From the NCBI GenBank assembly GCA_963794745.1, contig CAWCEZ010000011.1, positions 558,001 to 622,000 on the forward strand: a DNA stretch of 64,000 bases. The letters run 5' to 3'. The translations under genes were made by a program, and so were the position numbers. This DNA is from Fen-671 sp963794745. GTDB lineage: Bacteria > Actinomycetota > Acidimicrobiia > Acidimicrobiales > Palsa-688. This document shows positions 63,752 to 64,000 of the stretch, in pieces (the first letter of the stretch is position 1; each line of letters opens with the position of its first letter). The notes under the pieces are model-generated. The model saw only the letters and a list, made by a program, of their open reading frames with translations, did not search any database and had not been told where the DNA came from.

Positions 63752-64000
63752 CTAGCCTAGCCTGGCCGCGTCCCGACCAGGGACATCTGCAGGCGGGCGC
63801 GGCCCGAAAAGAGCCCTTCCCAGACGGATTATCGTCGCTCCCTCGGCCACGGCCAGGTCGAAGTCTGCGCTCATCCCCATTGACAGTTCGTTAAGCCCGA
63901 GGCTGCCCGCAAGACTTGCGACATCGCGGAAACCGCGCCGGGTCTCTTCTCGCGCTGCTTGTGCTCGACCGACCGCCATGAGCCCCCTCACATCCAGCCC
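63752..64000 (-). CDS. yggS: YggS/PROSC-family PLP homeostasis protein, C-terminal part
   Basis: The frame is open to the window edge, so only the last 83 residues are seen. LDVRGLMAVGRAQAAREETRRGFRDVASL and LSMGMSADFDLAVAEGATIIRLGRALFG match the family C-terminus, including the phosphate-binding SMGMS segment. It is a PLP carrier rather than an enzyme. Its stop is 15 nt before sepF. Confidence 0.9.
   Translation of the reverse strand, partial: GLDVRGLMAVGRAQAAREETRRGFRDVASLAGSLGLNELSMGMSADFDLAVAEGATIIRLGRALFGPRPPADVPGRDAARLG

Overview
The window is high-GC bacterial DNA. The gene set suggests an actinobacterium, most likely of the Acidimicrobiia lineage, but no tree could be built to confirm this. 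The pointers are: the yggS-sepF-yggT-divIVA division cluster without a nearby minicell system; the infC-rpmI-rplT-trmH-pheS-pheT block with a DUF1844-like gene facing away from infC; korAB 2-oxoacid:ferredoxin oxidoreductase; a DhnA-type class I aldolase; and surface proteins carrying GYW...GG.FaFGdA.F.GSlG repeats.

Layout. 1-3168: secreted sedolisin-type peptidase (cut by the window edge). 3438-7553: korB, korA and class I fructose-bisphosphate aldolase. 7785-11869: HAD phosphatase, a small SSB-like protein and a disordered arginine-rich TPR protein. 11905-18659: complete rRNA operon on the minus strand (promoter, 16S, spacer without tRNA, 23S, 5S, terminator). Its 23S gene carries three group I introns separated by exons of only 20 nt. 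18764-21021: 3-methyladenine DNA glycosylase and argH. 21111-30849: a plus-strand signalling island made of a CHASE3-PAS-EAL protein followed by MCP-CheW-CheA/REC-CheB-CheR/TPR-REC/GGDEF, which has the composition of a Wsp system controlling c-di-GMP. 30960-31766: MetF-like reductase. 31990-40650: arginine genes argG, argR, argF, argD, argB and argC on the minus strand, interrupted by a plus-strand surface protein where argJ would be expected. 40690-43852: secreted or anchored propeller-like proteins. 43885-50850: pheT, pheS, a histidine kinase, a TrmH-type methyltransferase, rplT, rpmI and infC. 51298-57250: DUF1844-like protein, a NarL-type two-component pair and a divergent MacB-like ABC exporter. 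57268-59072: phosphodiesterase and Rrf2 regulator. 59062-64000: rluD, lspA, a DksA/TraR-type zinc-finger protein, divIVA, yggT, sepF and yggS (cut by the window edge).

How the genes work together. The chemosensory genes are linked by four ATGA overlaps and end in a diguanylate cyclase with a receiver domain, so their likely output is c-di-GMP rather than flagellar rotation; no cheY or flagellar gene is present. The EAL protein just upstream could oppose it. The arginine units argC, argB-D-F-R and argG each have an ArgR-type box exactly 8 nt upstream of a -10 element. Each -10 lies 6-8 nt from the start codon, so these transcripts look leaderless and jointly controlled by the ArgR encoded in the cluster.

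Data-quality warning. At least a dozen single-base frameshifts are visible, including in genes that should be essential (pheT, divIVA) or conserved (korA, argF, cheA). In each case the protein resumes in another frame with family-typical sequence. Several sit in G/C runs. I therefore give full spans for these genes and treat most breaks as likely sequence errors.
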